Shown one piece after another: positions 15,481 to 25,400 of a DNA stretch of 64,000 bases. The notes below the pieces were generated by a model. It saw nothing but the letters and a program-made list of their open reading frames with translations. It was not told where the DNA came from and did not search any database. Source of the DNA: Bacillus_BA songklensis (GTDB lineage: Bacteria; Bacillota; Bacilli; Bacillales; Bacillaceae_H); the NCBI RefSeq assembly GCF_042649685.1, contig NZ_JBHRZT010000067.1, positions 1 through 64,000 on the forward strand. The letters run 5' to 3'. A program made the translations under genes and the position numbers. Each line of letters begins with the position of its first letter. Position 1 is the stretch's first letter.

Positions 15481-16647
15481 ATGCCTGGGAAAGTACTGTT
15501 TTGCGCAACAGTCGATTATCATTTTAAAGCATTTCATCTGCCATATATGAAATGGTTTAAAGAGCAGGGGTGGGAGGTCCATGTTGCAGCGAGCGGTAAC
15601 ATGGACCTTCCGTATGTAGATAAAAAGTATAACATTCCGATCCAAAGATCTCCTTTTAATCCGGCAAACTTTTATGCTTACAAGGAGCTAAAAGCCATCA
15701 TGGATCAAAACAAGTACAAAATTGTTCATTGTCATACACCGATGGGAGGAGTACTTGCACGATTGGCTGCACGCCGGGCAAGGAAAGAGGGAACAAAGGT
15801 TATTTATACGGCGCATGGTTTTCATTTTTGTAAAGGTGCCCCTCTTTTAAACTGGATGATCTACTATCCGATTGAAAAAGGCTTGGCCCGTTATACAGAC
15901 TGCCTGATCACGATTAATGAAGAAGATTATAATTTAGCAGTTAATCATCGATTTAAGGCAAAGCGCATTGAACATGTTCATGGTGTTGGTGTTGATACAG
16001 AGAAGTTTCAGCCTTTGAATGAGGACAAAAAGCATGAACTGAGAAGATCGTACGGATATGAACCGGACGATTTTTTAATGTTTTTTGCGGCTGAGTTCAA
16101 TAAGAACAAAAATCAGCAGCTATTACTTCATGCTTTTTCCTTATTAAAAGATGAAGTGCCGAACGCAAAGCTCTTGCTGGCGGGGAAAGGGCCTCTACTT
16201 GATGACTGCCGGGACCTGGCTACCAGGCTAGGGATTGAAAATATGGTTCATTTTCTTGGACACCGAAGCGACATTTCCTCATTACTGCAGATATGCGATC
16301 TTGCTGTTGCTTCAAGCCTTCGCGAAGGGCTTCCTGTCAACATCATGGAAGCGATGGCGTGCGGGCTTCCGGTTGTAGCCAGTGATAATAGAGGGCATAG
16401 AGAATTGATTAAGGATAAAATTAATGGTTATGTTATACCACCTGCAAATGATAGATTGTTTTCTGCGCGAATATTGGAGCTTGCCCAATCAAATGATATG
16501 CGGAAAAAAATGGGGATAGAAAGTGTAAAACATTTGAAAACATACTCATTATCCCATGTTCATTCAGAATTAAATAAAATTTATACACATTATATTTCGG
16601 GGGATACACATGAAACCAAAAATCAGCGTAATCGTGCCTATATATAA
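15481..16647 (+). CDS. epsD: Glycosyltransferase family 4 (EpsD-like)
   Basis: The 388-residue GT-B enzyme begins MPGKVLFCATVDYHFKAFHL, like B. subtilis EpsD, and has the EX7E-type donor motif in REGLPVNIMEAMACGLPVV. It transfers a sugar from a nucleotide donor to the growing lipid-linked repeat unit on the cytoplasmic face. GAGGGTGAT precedes the ATG. Its end overlaps the next gene by 38 bp, so translation is probably coupled. Confidence 0.8.
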   Translation: MPGKVLFCATVDYHFKAFHLPYMKWFKEQGWEVHVAASGNMDLPYVDKKYNIPIQRSPFNPANFYAYKELKAIMDQNKYKIVHCHTPMGGVLARLAARRARKEGTKVIYTAHGFHFCKGAPLLNWMIYYPIEKGLARYTDCLITINEEDYNLAVNHRFKAKRIEHVHGVGVDTEKFQPLNEDKKHELRRSYGYEPDDFLMFFAAEFNKNKNQQLLLHAFSLLKDEVPNAKLLLAGKGPLLDDCRDLATRLGIENMVHFLGHRSDISSLLQICDLAVASSLREGLPVNIMEAMACGLPVVASDNRGHRELIKDKINGYVIPPANDRLFSARILELAQSNDMRKKMGIESVKHLKTYSLSHVHSELNKIYTHYISGDTHETKNQRNRAYI

Positions 16648-17677
16648 TGTAGAAAGTTATTTGAGCAGATGCTTAGATAGTCTACTAGCACAGAGTCTTA
16701 GAGAAATTGAGATTATTGCAGTAAACGACGGTTCTACAGACAGAAGCTCGGAAGTCCTTAAGAAATATGCCGAAAAAGATAGTCGGATTGTCGTCATAGA
16801 AAAGGAAAACGGTGGCGTGTCTTCAGCGAGAAATAAGGGGATACTTGCAGCAGAGGGGCAATATATTGGCTTTGTAGATCCTGATGACTGGGTAGACAAA
16901 GAAATGTATGAAGAATTATATCATTCTGCTATCCATGAAAAAGCAGACATCGTGATGTGTACGTACATTCGTGAATTTGGAACACATTCAAAGGAAAAAA
17001 AGTTCAATATGCCTGAAAAGATTTGCTATCAAAATGAAGAAGTAAAACTCGAGGTTATGAGACGTTTGGTAGGGCCTATGAATGAAGAAGTAGCAAATCC
17101 GGAACTTCTGGATGCATGGGGGACCGTATGGTCAAAGCTATACCGTGCCGACATGATTAAAGAAAATAAGATCAATTTCATCGATCTTAACGTAATAGGC
17201 ACTAACGAAGATTCCCTTTTTAATATACATACATTCTATTATGCCAATACGTTTGTCTTTCTCAATAAACCTTTTTATCATTATTGGCGGGCAAATACAA
17301 CTTCAGTTACAGCCGGGTATAAGCCCGATTTAAAGGATCAATGGTTCAAACTTTACAGTATGATCGAAAGCTTTTTGAATGAAAATAATATGCAGCATGA
17401 ATTCCATATAGCCCTCAATAACCGCATCTGTCTTAATACATTGGGGCTTGGTTTAAATACAATCAGCAAAAGCAACAAAGCATCGGTTTTGATGAAAATC
17501 AGGAAACTATATTCAATCCTAAATGACAATCGTATAAAACGCTCCTTCAAGCAATTTGAGATGACCTATTTTCCAATTGTTTGGAGGGCGTTTTATTTTT
17601 GCGCAAAGTCAAGGTTTGCAACTGGTTTTTATTTAATGCTAGTGGCTATGGATTGGCTCAGAAAGATAATGAGATAG
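16610..17677 (+). CDS. Glycosyltransferase family 2 (EpsJ/EpsH-like)
   Basis: The 355-residue GT-A enzyme starts MKPKISVIVPIYNVESYLSR and has the nucleotide-binding NDGSTDRS and the DXD-type FVDPDDWVDKEMYE. It would add one sugar to the repeat unit. It overlaps the end of the EpsD-like gene. The overall pattern resembles EpsJ, but several family 2 enzymes share it, so no symbol is given. Confidence 0.8.
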   Translation: MKPKISVIVPIYNVESYLSRCLDSLLAQSLREIEIIAVNDGSTDRSSEVLKKYAEKDSRIVVIEKENGGVSSARNKGILAAEGQYIGFVDPDDWVDKEMYEELYHSAIHEKADIVMCTYIREFGTHSKEKKFNMPEKICYQNEEVKLEVMRRLVGPMNEEVANPELLDAWGTVWSKLYRADMIKENKINFIDLNVIGTNEDSLFNIHTFYYANTFVFLNKPFYHYWRANTTSVTAGYKPDLKDQWFKLYSMIESFLNENNMQHEFHIALNNRICLNTLGLGLNTISKSNKASVLMKIRKLYSILNDNRIKRSFKQFEMTYFPIVWRAFYFCAKSRFATGFYLMLVAMDWLRKIMR

Positions 17678-17688
17678 GAGTGGAAGCC

Positions 17689-18795
17689 GTGGAACCAATT
17701 CGGATCCTGCAGGTAGTGACCATCATGAATCGTGGTGGATTGGAAACGATGTTAATGAATTATTACAGACATATAAACCGAAATAAAATACAGTTTGATT
17801 TTATGGTAAATCGGATGGAACGTGGAGATTACGATGATGAGATAGAAAGTATGGGTGGTAAGATATATAGAATGCCACCTATAAGGCCTGGTAACTATAG
17901 GAAATATTTTATGATGTTAGATGAGTTTTTCAAACAGCATTCAGAGTATAAGGTTGTTCATGCCCATATAAACGAAAATAGTGCATTTGTTTTAAGGGCT
18001 GCCAAAAAAGCTAATGTACCTTGTAGGATATCACATAGTCATCTAGCTGGATTGCCCTTAGATTATAAATTTCCATTTAGGCTATATGCAAGAATGAATT
18101 TAAATAAAAATACAAATCAATTCTTTGCTTGCTCTGATGAAGCCGGGAAATGGTTATTTGGAAACAGTTTGGAAATCAATAACAAATTAATAATTTTTAA
18201 AAACGCTATAGATTGTAATGAATTTAGTTACAATGAACAAATAAGAAACAAATTGAGAAAAGAGCTAAATATAGAAAATAAATTTGTGATAGGTCATGTA
18301 GGTAGATTTAACCCACAAAAGAATCATAGTTTTTTAATAGATGTATTTAGTGAAGTATATAGAAAAAACAATGATGCGATACTGTTGTTAATTGGACAGG
18401 GAGATTTAATGGAGGAGGTTAGAAAAAAGGTAGAAAAATTAAACCTTACTGAGGTGGTTAAATTTTTAGGATTAAGAACAGATGTCGCTGATGTTATGCA
18501 AGCTATGGATTTATTTTTATTTCCATCATTATATGAAGGGCTTGGAGTAGTGCTAATCGAGGCTCAGGCTTCAGGATTGAAATGTATAACATCTACAGGG
18601 ACGCCAAAAGAAGCCAACGTTACAGGTTCAGTAGATTTTTTAACATTAAATCTGTCAGCAAAAGAATGGGCGGATAAAGTTTTAGAATACAATACAGAGA
18701 GAAATACAGATTTACAGAGCATCATCGATAGAGGTTATGATGTTTCTACAAATATAAAATGGCTGAGTAATTTTTATACAAAAAACTATAGCTAG
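17689..18795 (+). CDS. Glycosyltransferase family 4 (EpsF-like)
   Basis: The 368-residue protein has ILQVVTIMNRGGLETMLMNY near the start, VIGHVGRFNPQKNHSFLIDV in the middle and LFLFPSLYEGLGVVLIEAQA as the donor-site motif, as in EpsF. The GTG at 17689 follows AGGAGTGG. A longer frame from 17581 would overlap the previous gene by about 100 bp and is unlikely. It is clearly related to the gene at 20974, so this operon has two EpsF-type enzymes. Confidence 0.78.
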   Translation: MEPIRILQVVTIMNRGGLETMLMNYYRHINRNKIQFDFMVNRMERGDYDDEIESMGGKIYRMPPIRPGNYRKYFMMLDEFFKQHSEYKVVHAHINENSAFVLRAAKKANVPCRISHSHLAGLPLDYKFPFRLYARMNLNKNTNQFFACSDEAGKWLFGNSLEINNKLIIFKNAIDCNEFSYNEQIRNKLRKELNIENKFVIGHVGRFNPQKNHSFLIDVFSEVYRKNNDAILLLIGQGDLMEEVRKKVEKLNLTEVVKFLGLRTDVADVMQAMDLFLFPSLYEGLGVVLIEAQASGLKCITSTGTPKEANVTGSVDFLTLNLSAKEWADKVLEYNTERNTDLQSIIDRGYDVSTNIKWLSNFYTKNYS

Positions 18796-18818
18796 AATTG
18801 ATAAAGAGGTGAGGTTTA

Positions 18819-19718
18819 ATGACAACACTCACGGTTTTCACACCTACATACAATAGAGCTTATACATTACATAAGTGTTATGAAAGCTTAAAAAGACAAA
18901 GTTGTAAAGATTTTATATGGCTTATTGTAGATGATGGGTCTACTGATAACACAAAGGAACTTGTAGCCAGTTGGATTTCCAGTGGTTCAGTTCCAATCCG
19001 CTATCATTATCAAGACAATCAAGGTATGCATGGTGCGCATAATACAGCATATGAATTAATCGATACAGAACTTAATGTCTGTATCGATTCAGATGACTAT
19101 ATGGCTGATGACGCTGTAGAAAAGATAATCTCTTTTTGGAGCAAGTATGGAAATAATAAATATGCTGGCATCGTAGGGCTTGATGCTACTCCAGATAGAC
19201 AGATTATTGGGACTAAAATTCCAGGAGAATTAAGGGAATCTACACTGTCCAATTTATATGGGAAATACAAGGTAAAGGGTGACAAAAAGTTAGTGTATAG
19301 ATCAGAGTTAACAAAAAAAACACCACCCTATCCTCTATTTCCAGGTGAGAAATACTGTCCATTAAGTTACAAGTATATTCTTATTGATCAAGAACATCCG
19401 TTACTTATTATGAATGAGATCCTTTGTCATGTTGAATACTTACCAGATGGCTCGAGTATGAATATCATTAACCAATATAAAAGAAACCCCCGGGGTTTCT
19501 CTTTTTTTAGAAAAGTTGCCATGAAGTATGCTCCTTCGTTTAAGGAAAGATTTCGAGAATGTATACATTATGTGTCAAGTAGTTTAATGCTGAAAAATTA
19601 CAAATATTTGTTTGACTCGCCATGTAAATTGACTACGTTAGCGGCCACCCCATTTGGAGTATTGCTCTATATTTACATTCAGAATACAAATAAGACTACG
19701 GTTTTAAAAAATAACTAA
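18819..19718 (+). CDS. Glycosyltransferase family 2
   Basis: The 299-residue enzyme starts MTTLTVFTPTYNRAYTLHKC and has VDDGSTDNTKELV and the metal-binding CIDSDDYMADDAVEKI. A hydrophobic stretch near the C-terminus (TPFGVLLYIYI) suggests membrane association. AGAGGTGAGG precedes the ATG. It should add one sugar to the repeat unit; donor and linkage cannot be read from the sequence. Confidence 0.78.
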   Translation: MTTLTVFTPTYNRAYTLHKCYESLKRQSCKDFIWLIVDDGSTDNTKELVASWISSGSVPIRYHYQDNQGMHGAHNTAYELIDTELNVCIDSDDYMADDAVEKIISFWSKYGNNKYAGIVGLDATPDRQIIGTKIPGELRESTLSNLYGKYKVKGDKKLVYRSELTKKTPPYPLFPGEKYCPLSYKYILIDQEHPLLIMNEILCHVEYLPDGSSMNIINQYKRNPRGFSFFRKVAMKYAPSFKERFRECIHYVSSSLMLKNYKYLFDSPCKLTTLAATPFGVLLYIYIQNTNKTTVLKNN

Positions 19719-19824
19719 TGACATTATTTTTATTTAACTAGACTAACGAGAAATAAGATCAAAATCTGCACATTATTTTTCGTATTAATTATATACTTGC
19801 ATTCTTGATGAAAGGGTTTGGCAA

Positions 19825-20892
19825 ATGACAATATTTTGGATAAGTCTTTTTGCGGTGTACATTCTTTCTTTCCTAGCGAGATATTTTGCCACTCCTGTGC
19901 CTGCTGAATCTACTTTTATAAAACCAAACAAATTTTTGACTTTTTTAGCTGTAACGATTTTGATATTAGTTTCAGGTCTTCGAAATAATATTGGTGATAC
20001 AGTTTTCTATATACATTCCTATGTCACTATACCTTTGAGTTGGGATGACATCGGCTTTAAAGCGGATTTTGGGTTCAACCTCTTCCAGATGCTTTTGCAA
20101 AGAACTACAGATGATCCTCAGTTGTTAATTTTTACAACTGCGTTGATAACAAATTTACTTATAGTACTTGTGTTATATAAATATTCAAGAATGTTTGAAT
20201 TGAGTTTATATGTATATATAACTTACGGAATGTATTTAACTTCAATGAATGGAATTAGGCAGTTTCTAGCAGCTGCTATTTTTTTTGCGGCCACACAATA
20301 TATATTTAATGGTGAATGGAAGAAGTACATGATTGTAGTTCTTTTTGCATCAACCTTTCATCAAACTGCACTTATTCTGATTCCCATGTATTTTCTTGTT
20401 AGAAGGAGAGCATGGACTTGGGAAACATTTATGATCCTTCTTTTTTCAGTCATTATGGTTATAGGGTTCAATCAATTTACAGGAGCCTTGTTTGCTGCTA
20501 TAGAAGATACAAAATATAGTGAGTACAAAAATTTTTCTGAGGGCGGCGCAAACGTAATCAGGGTTGTTGTATATGCGATGCCACTTGTGCTTGCATACCT
20601 TGGGAGAGAGAAACTTAGAGAAATTTTCCCGAAAAGTGACTACATTGTGAATATGTCTATATTAGGGTTAGTTTTTATGCTGATTTCAACACAAAATTGG
20701 ATTTTTGCAAGATTTACTTTTTATTTTGGCTTATACAATTTGATTTTAATTTCATGGGTTGTGAAGCTATTTGCAGATAAAAATCAAAAATTTGTATATT
20801 ATACCATTTTAGTATGTTATTTTATTTACTATTTCTATGAGAGTGTTATCACTTTAAACGTTATTTATGAGAGTGACTTTATTAAAATTTAA
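19825..20892 (+). CDS. epsG: EpsG-family polysaccharide polymerase
   Basis: The 355-residue protein is almost all membrane helices, about ten, with the EpsG family pattern: LTFLAVTILILVSGLRNNIGDTVFY near the start (Gly-Leu-Arg and Asp for substrate handling), NGIRQFLAAAIFF and FHQTALILIP. EpsG-type proteins act as Wzy-like polymerases that join flipped repeat units outside the membrane. It lies amid the glycosyltransferases, as in B. subtilis. The flippase is at 30818. Confidence 0.8.
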   Translation: MTIFWISLFAVYILSFLARYFATPVPAESTFIKPNKFLTFLAVTILILVSGLRNNIGDTVFYIHSYVTIPLSWDDIGFKADFGFNLFQMLLQRTTDDPQLLIFTTALITNLLIVLVLYKYSRMFELSLYVYITYGMYLTSMNGIRQFLAAAIFFAATQYIFNGEWKKYMIVVLFASTFHQTALILIPMYFLVRRRAWTWETFMILLFSVIMVIGFNQFTGALFAAIEDTKYSEYKNFSEGGANVIRVVVYAMPLVLAYLGREKLREIFPKSDYIVNMSILGLVFMLISTQNWIFARFTFYFGLYNLILISWVVKLFADKNQKFVYYTILVCYFIYYFYESVITLNVIYESDFIKI

Positions 20893-20973
20893 CTTTTTAA
20901 TTTAAAACAAGCTAAAAATAATTAAACTCCAATAAGTTTATCCAGACTTATTACAAAGACAAAGGGTGGGAGT

Positions 20974-22095
20974 ATGGATACAAATAAAAAGATTAAAGTT
21001 TTACAAGTATTAGGTGGTTTGTGGAGCGGAGGTACAGAAGCATTTGTAATGAACATGTATCGTTCTATAGATAGAGAGAAAGTGGAATTTGATTTTTTAA
21101 TTCATGAAAAGTCTAAGGCTCACTACGATGATGAAGTCTTGTCTTTAGGGGGGAGAATTTATAGAATACCCGGGCGTCATGAGGTAGGAACACTTAAGTA
21201 TATCGTTAATCTTGTACGAGTGTTACGTAAAATAAAACCAGATGTTATCCATTCACATGCTATGTTCAATTCTGGAGTTGTCATGCTCGCAGCGTTTTTA
21301 GCAGGTATTAAAAAGCGTATTTCTCATTCGCATAACACTTCTGACCAAGGCGGAGGCGGTATATCGCGAAAAATTTTCCGGTTTATAATGCGCTTGTGTA
21401 TCTTTCTTTTTTCAACTAATTTGGCAGCTTGTAGTAATAAAGCCGCTAAGTATCTTTTTTTTAATAAAACTTATAGTAAGAAACAAGCTCTTATACTTAA
21501 TAATGCTGTAAATATAAATGATTTCATCTACAATGAAAAGCTGAGACATGAAGCAAGGAATGAACTTTGTGCAGGTGGGAAACTAGTATTGGGGCATGTA
21601 GGCAGGTTTACGGAACAGAAAAACCACCATTTTCTAATAGATATCTTTAAATCAGTGCATGATCAGTATCCAGATTCTATGCTTGTAATGGTAGGTGATG
21701 GGCCCTTACGTCCGGGATTAGAAACAAAAGTAGCCGAATTAGGTTTATCTTTAGCTGTTAAATTTTTAGGTGTTAGGAATGATATTCCGAAATTATTACA
21801 GGGAATAGATTTATTTGTACTCCCATCGCTTTATGAAGGTTTACCAGTTGTTTTGATAGAAGCTCAGGCAGCAGGTTTGAGTTGTATTTTATCTGATACT
21901 ATTACCCGTGATACTGATATAACAGGGAGGGTGAAGTTTATAGGTTTAAATGCTTCGCCGAACATCTGGGCTCACGAAATACTTTCTTCACCAAGCAACC
22001 ATGAAGATACATCAGAAATGATACGTAGGAATGGCTATGATACTGCTACAACGGCAAAAAGGCTGGCGGATCTTTATATAAATAAGGCCATTTAA
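20974..22095 (+). CDS. Glycosyltransferase family 4 (EpsF-like)
   Basis: The 373-residue enzyme starts with KIKVLQVLGGLWSGGTEAFV and has LVLGHVGRFTEQKNHHFLID and DLFVLPSLYEGLPVVLIEAQ. It is closer to B. subtilis EpsF than the paralogue at 17689. GGGTGGGAGT precedes the ATG. The following 218-bp gap carries no gene; it has only AT-rich sequence with a weak GAAATGG/CCATTTC hairpin near 22155-22190. Confidence 0.8.
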   Translation: MDTNKKIKVLQVLGGLWSGGTEAFVMNMYRSIDREKVEFDFLIHEKSKAHYDDEVLSLGGRIYRIPGRHEVGTLKYIVNLVRVLRKIKPDVIHSHAMFNSGVVMLAAFLAGIKKRISHSHNTSDQGGGGISRKIFRFIMRLCIFLFSTNLAACSNKAAKYLFFNKTYSKKQALILNNAVNINDFIYNEKLRHEARNELCAGGKLVLGHVGRFTEQKNHHFLIDIFKSVHDQYPDSMLVMVGDGPLRPGLETKVAELGLSLAVKFLGVRNDIPKLLQGIDLFVLPSLYEGLPVVLIEAQAAGLSCILSDTITRDTDITGRVKFIGLNASPNIWAHEILSSPSNHEDTSEMIRRNGYDTATTAKRLADLYINKAI

Positions 22096-22313
22096 AACTG
22101 AAATTTTGATTTCTATTATAAATGAATGCATATAAAAAGCATGAGTAATTATTGAGAAATGGTTTTATAATAAATGTTTTGACCATTTCCTTATTTATTT
22201 TTAAATTCTAATTTTGTCATTTAATAAGTTCATTAACAGAATTAAACCATCCTCTTTCAAACATATATAGTAACTTCTTATAATTTAGCTTTGTTATGAA
22301 GGGAGAATGCCAA

Positions 22314-23057
22314 ATGAATACAAGCAGTAATAAAATCCCTAAAACGATTCACTATTGTTGGTTTGGAGGAAAAGAAAAACCAGACATAGTAAAAAGGTGT
22401 ATAGAGAGCTGGAAAAAAAATTTGTTAGAATATGAAATCACAGAGTGGAACGAAGATAGCTTTGAAATAAACTGTAACTCATATGTAAGAGAGGCTTATG
22501 AATCTAGAAAATTCGCCTTCGTGAGTGATTATGTAAGAGTACACGTTTTATACCACTTTGGAGGAATTTATTTAGATACAGATGTTGAAGTCTTCAAACC
22601 CTTCGATGATCTATTGCATCATGATTCATTCTGGGGATTTGAACAAGAGAACTATATAGCTACGAGCACGATAGGGGCAGCGAAAGGTAATAAGCTGATC
22701 AAAACATTTTTAGATTCATATACAGAAAAGACTTTCATTAAAGAAGATGGAAGTTACGATGATCTAACCAACGTAGCGATCGTTACCGAGATACTAAAAA
22801 ACATAGGACTAAAAACCAATGGACAATATCAAGAAATAGATAATATAGGGACATTTTATCCTCAAACATATTTCTCTCCATACGATTATATCAACTGTAG
22901 GAAGTTTATAACTGAAACCACGTATGCTATGCATCATTTTTACAAAAGCTGGCTGCCGCCCAAAGCAAGATTTAAAGGCAATATAAAAACAATAGCAGCT
23001 AAAATGATAGGTGGAGACAATATAGCTAGAATTAGAAAATTAGTTTCAAGAACTTAG
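22314..23057 (+). CDS. Glycosyltransferase family 32 (DXD sugar-binding type)
   Basis: The 247-residue enzyme has KIPKTIHYCWFGGKEKPDIV at its start, then SDYVRVHVLYHFGGIYLDTD, where DTD is the metal/nucleotide-binding DXD, and AMHHFYKSW near the end. The family is common in capsule loci and transfers hexoses. AAGGGAG precedes the ATG at 22314; an upstream in-frame ATG at 22296 overlaps that site. Confidence 0.8.
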   Translation: MNTSSNKIPKTIHYCWFGGKEKPDIVKRCIESWKKNLLEYEITEWNEDSFEINCNSYVREAYESRKFAFVSDYVRVHVLYHFGGIYLDTDVEVFKPFDDLLHHDSFWGFEQENYIATSTIGAAKGNKLIKTFLDSYTEKTFIKEDGSYDDLTNVAIVTEILKNIGLKTNGQYQEIDNIGTFYPQTYFSPYDYINCRKFITETTYAMHHFYKSWLPPKARFKGNIKTIAAKMIGGDNIARIRKLVSRT

Positions 23058-23066
23058 GAGGCCAAA

Positions 23067-24263
23067 ATGAAAGATATATTGATCGCCTCTTTTGATATGG
23101 AAGTTGGAGGAGTAGAACGAAGTCTTATAAGTATGCTTGAAAACTTTGATTACAAGAACCATGTTGTTGATTTAATGCTGTATAAACATCAAGGTGATTT
23201 TATGGATTTAGTTTCTAATAAAGCAAATCTATTAGATGAAATTCCACAATACACCACTTTTAGAAAATCCATAAGTAAAACACTAAAAGATAAGCAGTAT
23301 AGTATCGGATTGGCAAGAATTTTATCAAAGATAAATGCTGATCTTACAGGAAGAATAAAAAAAACAGCGGAGCCAGGATATTACCAGATGCAATTAATGT
23401 GGAAGTATGCTTTGCCGTTTCTGCCGAAAATAGATAAAGAATATGATGCGGCTATTAGTTATTTGTGGCCGCATTATTTTATTTCTGAAAAGGTTCAGGC
23501 CAAGAAAAAAATTGCATGGATTCATACGGATTATTCTACAGTGGATACGAATATAAACATGGACTTGAAAATGTGGAATAAGTTTGATCATATTGTAGCT
23601 GTATCGGAAGCATGCAAAAGTTCATTTATAAAAAAATATCATCAATTAGAAAAAAAGGTTATTGTAATAGAAAATATCACTTCTCCAGAGTTCATAAAAA
23701 AAATGGCTAATGAAGTAGTAGATAATCCTCTGACTAATGACAACAGGTTTAAAGTTGTAACAGTGGCTAGATTATCTCATGCGAAAGGAATCGATAATGC
23801 CGTTAAAGCTTTAAAAATATTAAAAGATAAAGGTTATGAAGATATAGCCTGGTATGTAGTCGGATATGGCGGAGATGAAGTGATGGTTAAAGGCTTGATT
23901 AAAGAATTGAAGCTGGAGGACAGTTTTATATTATTAGGGAAACAAACTAATCCATATCCATATATGAAAGCAGCTGATATATACGTCCAGCCATCCAGAT
24001 ATGAAGGAAAGGCTGTGACAGTGGGGGAAGCCCAAATTCTCTCAAAGCCAGTTATGATCACGAATTACACAACAGCCAAAAGCCAGGTAAAGGATGGGAT
24101 TGACGGATATATTACAGAATTATCAGTTGAAGGAATAGCAACTGGAATTGAAAAGTTATATAAGAATTCTGTTGTAAGAAATGGGTTAACTAACAACTGC
24201 AGTAAAACAGATTATAGTAATAGTTATGAATTAGATAAGTTGTATGCGATTATAGGAGATTAA
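23067..24263 (+). CDS. Glycosyltransferase family 4, paralogue 1 of 3
   Basis: The 398-residue enzyme has DILIASFDMEVGGVERSLIS, WIHTDYS, FKVVTVARLSHAKGIDNAVK and the EX7E-like YEGKAVTVGEAQILSKPVMI. The genes at 26575 and 27783 share the same arrangement, including NPYPYMKAADIYVQPS, so the three arose by duplication. AGGAGG lies 6 bp before the ATG. Codon use is very AT-rich (AGA, ATA, TTA), as in the rest of the 22-30.7 kb block. Confidence 0.78.
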   Translation: MKDILIASFDMEVGGVERSLISMLENFDYKNHVVDLMLYKHQGDFMDLVSNKANLLDEIPQYTTFRKSISKTLKDKQYSIGLARILSKINADLTGRIKKTAEPGYYQMQLMWKYALPFLPKIDKEYDAAISYLWPHYFISEKVQAKKKIAWIHTDYSTVDTNINMDLKMWNKFDHIVAVSEACKSSFIKKYHQLEKKVIVIENITSPEFIKKMANEVVDNPLTNDNRFKVVTVARLSHAKGIDNAVKALKILKDKGYEDIAWYVVGYGGDEVMVKGLIKELKLEDSFILLGKQTNPYPYMKAADIYVQPSRYEGKAVTVGEAQILSKPVMITNYTTAKSQVKDGIDGYITELSVEGIATGIEKLYKNSVVRNGLTNNCSKTDYSNSYELDKLYAIIGD

Positions 24264-24350
24264 AAACAACAAATTTAATTAGGTACCATAAAAAATGTAT
24301 CTAAAATTATGATTCAAAAGATTCGTTAGTAAAGGAGGAGGGATACAGAC

Positions 24351-25382
24351 ATGAGTAAAAAAGTAAGTGTTATAATACCTGTTTACAATGCGGAAAAATA
24401 TATTGTTGAATGTATCGAATCACTCTTAAGTCAGACACTTCAAGAGTGCGAGTTTATATTTATAAACGATGGTTCTAAGGATCGTAGCAGGCAAATTATT
24501 GAGAACTATAAAAAAGTGGATTATAGAATAAAACTTATAAATCAAGAAAATCAAGGTGTAAGTGCTGCAAGGAATACTGGATTACATATAGCTGCTGGCG
24601 AATATATTGGATTTGTTGATGCTGATGATTATATAGAAAAAGATATGTATGAAATATTATATAACTCAGCAAAACAAAGTGATTGTGATGTAGTCATATC
24701 AAATTTTGAAAGTGAGATGGAAGGGCATAAAGTAATTACGAAGTATCCATTTCCGATAGGAATTATCCTTAATAAAGATTATATAGAACAGGAGATATTA
24801 CTTTATTTCCTTAAGGAAGAGAATTTAAATGCTGTATGGAATAAAGTTTATAAAAAGAAAGTAATAAAAGAAAGTAATGTGAAGTTTCCAGAAAAGGTTA
24901 TATTAGGAGAGGATGAATTGTTTAATATACAATTTTTTAGTAATGCAGCCACTATGAAGTATATAGATTATACAGGATATCATTATAGAGAGGTTATAGG
25001 AAGTGCCACTAGAAATATATTAGAAAATAATTATTTAAGCATAGCTTTAGGAGTATACACTTTAGAATTACCAGAAATATATATTGGTAAGATTGATAAA
25101 GTGAAGATACATCAACTAAAGTCGATAAGGCTTATAAAAAGTGTAATGTCTTACATACATATGTATTTTGCGCCATGTAAAGATGTAAGTTTCAGTAAAA
25201 GGTATGAATATGTAAAGAATATGGTGAGCAATAAATATATTAGGGATGCACTACCTATATATTATAGTGAAATTTACAACACTTTAGGAAGATATGAAAA
25301 ATTTATAATAAATATGATAAAAAGAAAATCTGTTATGGGGTTATATTGTGCTACTGCTTACAGTAGATTCAGAAATAAATGA
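24351..25382 (+). CDS. Glycosyltransferase family 2
   Basis: The 343-residue enzyme starts with KVSVIIPVYNAEKYIVECIE and has INDGSKDRSRQIIENY and FVDADDYIEKDMYEILY. It is of the same type as the protein at 16610. A strong AGGAGG precedes the ATG. Its stop codon touches the next gene region, so they are probably cotranslated. Confidence 0.8.
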   Translation: MSKKVSVIIPVYNAEKYIVECIESLLSQTLQECEFIFINDGSKDRSRQIIENYKKVDYRIKLINQENQGVSAARNTGLHIAAGEYIGFVDADDYIEKDMYEILYNSAKQSDCDVVISNFESEMEGHKVITKYPFPIGIILNKDYIEQEILLYFLKEENLNAVWNKVYKKKVIKESNVKFPEKVILGEDELFNIQFFSNAATMKYIDYTGYHYREVIGSATRNILENNYLSIALGVYTLELPEIYIGKIDKVKIHQLKSIRLIKSVMSYIHMYFAPCKDVSFSKRYEYVKNMVSNKYIRDALPIYYSEIYNTLGRYEKFIINMIKRKSVMGLYCATAYSRFRNK

Positions 25383-25400
25383 TTGATGGGGGAATTTAGT